Assembly: GCA_948525355.1 (NCBI GenBank)
Contig: CAOSOP010000012.1
Location: 1 to 17,816, forward strand
DNA from: an uncultured Bacilli bacterium
Lineage (GTDB): Bacteria > Bacillota_I > Bacilli_A > RFN20 > CAG-288
Direction: 5' to 3'
DNA length: 17,816 bases
Part shown: one piece after another, positions 15,157-17,816 of the stretch
Numbering within the stretch: position 1 is the first letter of the stretch
Layout: every line of letters starts with the position of its first letter
Made by a program: the position numbers and the translations under genes
Notes under the pieces: model-generated
What the model was told of the DNA's origin: nothing
The model's input: only the letters and a program-made list of their open reading frames with translations
Database searches by the model: none

Positions 15157-15380
15157 TGTCCAAGGATGATTTTATTCGCTTAGAAGGTAAAGTAATTGAA
15201 CTATTACCAAAAAGTAAATTTACAGTATTATTGGATAATAACGGCGTGAAGATTCGAGCGACCCTTTCCGGTAAAATGAGAAAAAATAGCATTATCATTG
15301 TACTGGGCGATAGAGTTTCAGTTGAAATCTCCCCTTATGATCTTACACAGGGTCGAATCACATACAGATATAAAAACTAA
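15156..15380 (+). CDS. infA: Translation initiation factor IF-1
   Basis: A 74-residue OB-fold protein that occupies the 30S A site during initiation. DDFIRLEGKVIELLPKSKF, the RATLSGKMRKN segment and the final QGRITYRYKN are typical; length is normal. GGGAGGA at 15144-15150 lies inside map, and the ATG overlaps the map stop. No extra KOW-domain gene lies between map and infA. Confidence 0.97.
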   Translation: MSKDDFIRLEGKVIELLPKSKFTVLLDNNGVKIRATLSGKMRKNSIIIVLGDRVSVEISPYDLTQGRITYRYKN

Positions 15381-15394
15381 CTAGGAGGATTCAA

Positions 15395-15508
15395 ATGAAA
15401 GTTAGACCATCAGTTAAAAAAATCTGTCCAAAATGCAAAATCATTAGAAGAAAGGGTAGAGTTATGGTTATCTGCTCTGATCCTAAGCATAAGCAGAGAC
15501 AGGGATAA
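15395..15508 (+). CDS. rpmJ: 50S ribosomal protein L36, zinc-binding type (bL36)
   Basis: A 37-residue protein, one of the last added to the 50S. It begins MKVRPSVKKICPKCK and ends KHKQRQG. The zinc ligands Cys11, Cys14, Cys27 and His32 are all present, so it is the C+ form. TAGGAGG lies just upstream (15382-15388). It sits in its normal place between infA and rpsM. Confidence 0.97.
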   Translation: MKVRPSVKKICPKCKIIRRKGRVMVICSDPKHKQRQG

Positions 15509-15519
15509 GGAGAAAAATA

Positions 15520-15894
15520 ATGGCACGTATTGCACAAAAAGACATACCAAATGATAAGGTCGTTGTTTATTCATTGACCTATATTTATGGCATCGGACTT
15601 ACAACTGCAAAGAAAATTTGCGCCGAAGCCAAAGTTGATCCTACGAAGAGAGTTAAGGATCTCAGCGAAGCTGAACTTACCGCTATTCGTACAGCAACAA
15701 ATCAGTATAAGACCGAAGGTGATTTAAGAAGAGAAGTCAACTTAAATATTAAGAGACTTCAAGAAATCGGATGCTATCGTGGTATTCGTCATAAGCATAA
15801 ATTACCAGTTCGTGGTCAACGTACTAAAACAAATGCACGTACCTGTAAGGGTCCACGTAAGACAGTCGCCAACAAGAAGAAGGCTGTCATGTAA
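15520..15894 (+). CDS. rpsM: 30S ribosomal protein S13 (uS13)
   Basis: A 124-residue protein of the 30S head that contacts tRNA and forms bridges to L5. The helix-two-turn-helix segment YIYGIGLTTAKKIC and the basic tail GIRHKHKLPVRGQRTKTNAR are diagnostic. Length is normal. AAGGAGA at 15507-15513 overlaps the rpmJ stop. Confidence 0.98.
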   Translation: MARIAQKDIPNDKVVVYSLTYIYGIGLTTAKKICAEAKVDPTKRVKDLSEAELTAIRTATNQYKTEGDLRREVNLNIKRLQEIGCYRGIRHKHKLPVRGQRTKTNARTCKGPRKTVANKKKAVM

Positions 15895-15907
15895 TTAGGA
15901 GGATAAT

Positions 15908-16300
15908 ATGGCTACTGATAAGAAAACAATTCGTAAGAAAAAAGCTAAGTTAACTTTTACTAAAGGTGTTGCACATATTCACGCTTCCTATAATAACACC
16001 ATCATATCTATCTCAGATATGGAAGGTAAAGTAATTAGCTGGGCATCCTCAGGATCTATAGGATATAGTGGAAGCCGTAAGAGCACCCCATTCGCTGCCC
16101 AACTCGCCGCTGAGAAGGTTGCAAAGAATTGTCTTGATCGTGGATTAAAGACAATTGACGTCGAAGTCAAAGGACCTGGAAGTGGTCGTGAATCAGCAAT
16201 TCGTTCATTACAAGCTGCTGGATTGAAGATTGTTACAATCACAGATGTAACCCCAATCCCACACAATGGTTGCCGTCCACAAAAACGTCCAAGAGGATAA
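15908..16300 (+). CDS. rpsK: 30S ribosomal protein S11 (uS11)
   Basis: A 130-residue protein of the 30S platform at the mRNA exit, near the E site. HIHASYNNTIISISD, the VEVKGPGSGRESAIRSL block and the end TDVTPIPHNGCRPQKRPRG are characteristic; length is normal. TAGGAGGA lies at 15896-15903. First-tier housekeeping gene with nothing unusual. Confidence 0.98.
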   Translation: MATDKKTIRKKKAKLTFTKGVAHIHASYNNTIISISDMEGKVISWASSGSIGYSGSRKSTPFAAQLAAEKVAKNCLDRGLKTIDVEVKGPGSGRESAIRSLQAAGLKIVTITDVTPIPHNGCRPQKRPRG

Positions 16301-16318
16301 TAGGAGGAATAAATAGAT

Positions 16319-17281
16319 ATGAAGCAATTTCAACAACCTAAGTTTAAAATAGGAAAATATGAAACTAAGGAGAATAGCTGTGCTGAATTCATAGTGGAAC
16401 CACTTGAAAGAGGCTTTGGCCTCACCTTAGGTAATGCTTTACGTCGTGTTTTACTCTCTTCTATTCCTGGATCAAGCATCTATGCTATCCAAGTTGAAGG
16501 AGCTCGCCACGAGTTCTCAGCTTTAGATGGTGTATTAGAAGATGTTACTTCAATCGTTCTTAATTTAAAAGATCTTGTCATTAACATCACTGATGATAAT
16601 GATGATTCTAAAAGAACAATGACTCTTAATGTCAAAGGTCCTGCAACAGTTACCGCAAGAGATATTGTTGCACCAAGTGATGTCGATATAATCAATCCTG
16701 ACCTTGTAATCGCTCATGTAGCAGATGGTGGTGAATTGAATATGACATTATTTGCTGATAAGGGAAGAGGATATGTTACATGCGAAAACAATAGAGCATT
16801 AAATCCTTCTTATCCTATTGGTACAATAATGACCGATTCATCCTATTCACCAATAGTTAGAGCTGATTATGTTGTCGAACCAACACGTGTTGGTCACGAT
16901 TCACGTTATGATCGCTTGATATTAAAGATTGAAACGAATAGTGCTATGAGCCCTGCAGATGCATTATCTATCGCATCAAATATTCTTATAGCTCACTTCA
17001 ACATCTTTGCTGAACAAAGTGAAAATATCTTAAATGGTGGAATTATCTTTACTACTAACGATGAACCAGTTAAGAACAAATTTGCAGATATGACTATAGA
17101 GGAATTAGATTTAACAGTTAGAAGCTATAACTGCTTAAAGCGTGCAGGTATTTCTACAGTTATGGAATTAGCAGAAAAGAGTGAAGAGGATATGATGAAG
17201 GTCAGAAACCTCGGTAAAAAATCACTTAAGGAAGTAATTGAAAAACTCGAACAAATTGGTTTGAGCTTCCGTCAGATTTAA
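16319..17281 (+). CDS. rpoA: DNA-directed RNA polymerase alpha subunit
   Basis: A 320-residue subunit that dimerises to seed polymerase assembly. The N-terminal domain carries GFGLTLGNALRRVLLSS at 32-48. The C-terminal domain has LDLTVRSYNCLKRAGI from 263; Arg268 corresponds to the DNA-contacting Arg265 of E. coli, so UP-element recognition is expected, in keeping with the A/T-rich tract before the S10 promoter. Length is normal. AGGAGG at 16302-16307 gives rather long spacing to ATG 16319. Confidence 0.98.
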   Translation: MKQFQQPKFKIGKYETKENSCAEFIVEPLERGFGLTLGNALRRVLLSSIPGSSIYAIQVEGARHEFSALDGVLEDVTSIVLNLKDLVINITDDNDDSKRTMTLNVKGPATVTARDIVAPSDVDIINPDLVIAHVADGGELNMTLFADKGRGYVTCENNRALNPSYPIGTIMTDSSYSPIVRADYVVEPTRVGHDSRYDRLILKIETNSAMSPADALSIASNILIAHFNIFAEQSENILNGGIIFTTNDEPVKNKFADMTIEELDLTVRSYNCLKRAGISTVMELAEKSEEDMMKVRNLGKKSLKEVIEKLEQIGLSFRQI

Positions 17282-17295
17282 TAAGGAGAATTAGC

Positions 17296-17700
17296 ATGAA
17301 AACACAAGGACGTCATAATGTTCATGGTAAAGGTGGTGTTAGATTTAAGGCCGCTTATACCGCAAGCAAAAATAAATCCATGTTAAGAAATGTTGTAACA
17401 CAATTAATCATATCTGAACATGTTACTGTTACACAAACAGTAGGTAAGCAAGTTTCTGCATTAGCAGATCGTTTGGTTACATATGCAAAGAAGGGTGATT
17501 TATCAGCCAGAAGACAAGCTGCAAGAATTGTCAGAGATGTCTACACTGATAAAACAGAAAAGCAAACTGCACTTCAAAAACTCTTCTCAGTCATAGGACC
17601 AAGATATCAAAGCCGTAACGGAGGATATACCAGCGTTTTAAAGATTGGTAATCGCCGTGGTGATAATGCAATGATGACTTTAGTCAGCTTTGTTGATTAA
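17296..17700 (+). CDS. rplQ: 50S ribosomal protein L17 (bL17)
   Basis: A 134-residue protein at the tunnel exit and the last gene of the operon. SMLRNVVTQLI, GDLSARRQAARIV, LQKLFSVIGPRY and the NGGYTSVLKIGNRRGDNAMM end are typical. The N-terminus differs: the usual short K-L-G-R start is replaced by about 12 more residues with a Gly/His-rich stretch (GRHNVHGKGGVRFKAAY). AAGGAGA at 17283-17289 supports the start. A terminator follows directly. Confidence 0.97.
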   Translation: MKTQGRHNVHGKGGVRFKAAYTASKNKSMLRNVVTQLIISEHVTVTQTVGKQVSALADRLVTYAKKGDLSARRQAARIVRDVYTDKTEKQTALQKLFSVIGPRYQSRNGGYTSVLKIGNRRGDNAMMTLVSFVD

Positions 17701-17732
17701 TCTTAACTGAAATAGTAATTAAGATGGATAAT

Positions 17733-17764
17733 AAGAGCCTGTTATTAGCAGGTTCTTTTTGTTT
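17733..17764 (+). terminator. Rho-independent terminator of the superoperon
   Basis: AAGAGCCTG (17733-17741) pairs with CAGGTTCTT (17749-17757) as a nine-base-pair stem with one G-U pair and a seven-base loop, followed by a T-rich run. It lies 33 bases after the rplQ stop. It is the only convincing terminator in the window. Confidence 0.9.
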
Positions 17765-17765
17765 G

Positions 17766-17816
17766 CTCGCCCCCTCCTCCTATCGCTCCCCCGAGGACGT
17801 CGCCCCAGGCGAAGGA
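17766..17816. other. Abrupt GC-rich segment at the right edge
   Basis: 36 of the last 51 bases are G or C (about 71%), in sharp contrast to the AT-rich sequence before it. It can fold a TCGCC/GGCGA hairpin (17800-17812) and is open in a minus-strand frame ending at 17745-17747 and in a plus-strand frame, so no gene can be called. It may belong to another gene or to a chimeric contig end. Confidence 0.5.

Noticed and set aside
1..17816. CRISPR arrays, tRNA or rRNA genes, insertion sequences
   Set aside because: No regularly spaced repeats, cloverleaf or rRNA signatures, and no transposase or terminal inverted repeats were seen.

Overview
The window is a low-GC Firmicutes-type chromosome segment dominated by one long ribosomal-protein superoperon (S10-spc-alpha order). 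Genes carry strong AAGGAGG-type ribosome binding sites. Stops are mostly TAA, with TAG in places and TGA at the end of rplP, and tryptophan is TGG, so this is the standard bacterial code and not the Mycoplasma code. Zinc-type S14 and L36, a four-cysteine zinc-lid adenylate kinase and the absence of rpmD (L30) suggest a Bacilli/Mollicutes-related lineage. That placement is inference from gene content, not a phylogeny.

Positions 1-75 hold an open frame running in from the left edge, possibly the tail of another gene. Two minus-strand genes follow, visibly more AT-rich than the operon: an AAA_14/DUF4143 ATPase (79-1371) and a PNP/UDP-family nucleoside phosphorylase (1799-2542). Between them is a 400-base spacer with a promoter and a 34-base direct repeat containing a TGACA-N3-TGTCA dyad. 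These genes stand where many Firmicutes carry rpsL-rpsG-fusA-tuf.

A promoter with an extended -10 at 2761-2790 and a leader of about 125 bases precede 29 plus-strand genes: rpsJ, rplC, rplD, rplW, rplB, rpsS, rplV, rpsC, rplP, rpmC, rpsQ, rplN, rplX, rplE, rpsN (zinc type), rpsH, rplF, rplR, rpsE, rplO, secY, adk, map, infA, rpmJ, rpsM, rpsK, rpoA and rplQ. Spacing is tight throughout, with TAATG stop/start overlaps at several junctions. I saw no terminator inside the run, which ends in a clear hairpin plus T-tract at 17733-17764. Together the genes make much of both ribosomal subunits, the Sec channel, adenylate kinase, methionine aminopeptidase, IF-1 and the RNA polymerase alpha subunit.

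The main oddities are a -1 frame break in rplC (L3); lysine/alanine-rich N-terminal extensions, most strikingly about 92 residues on L5; a shared MPRTKKV start on L23 and L22; an unusual L17 N-terminus; the duplicated operator-like repeat beside the AAA gene; and an abruptly GC-rich last 51 bases. I found no RNA genes, CRISPR arrays or insertion sequences, and no convincing new multi-gene system.
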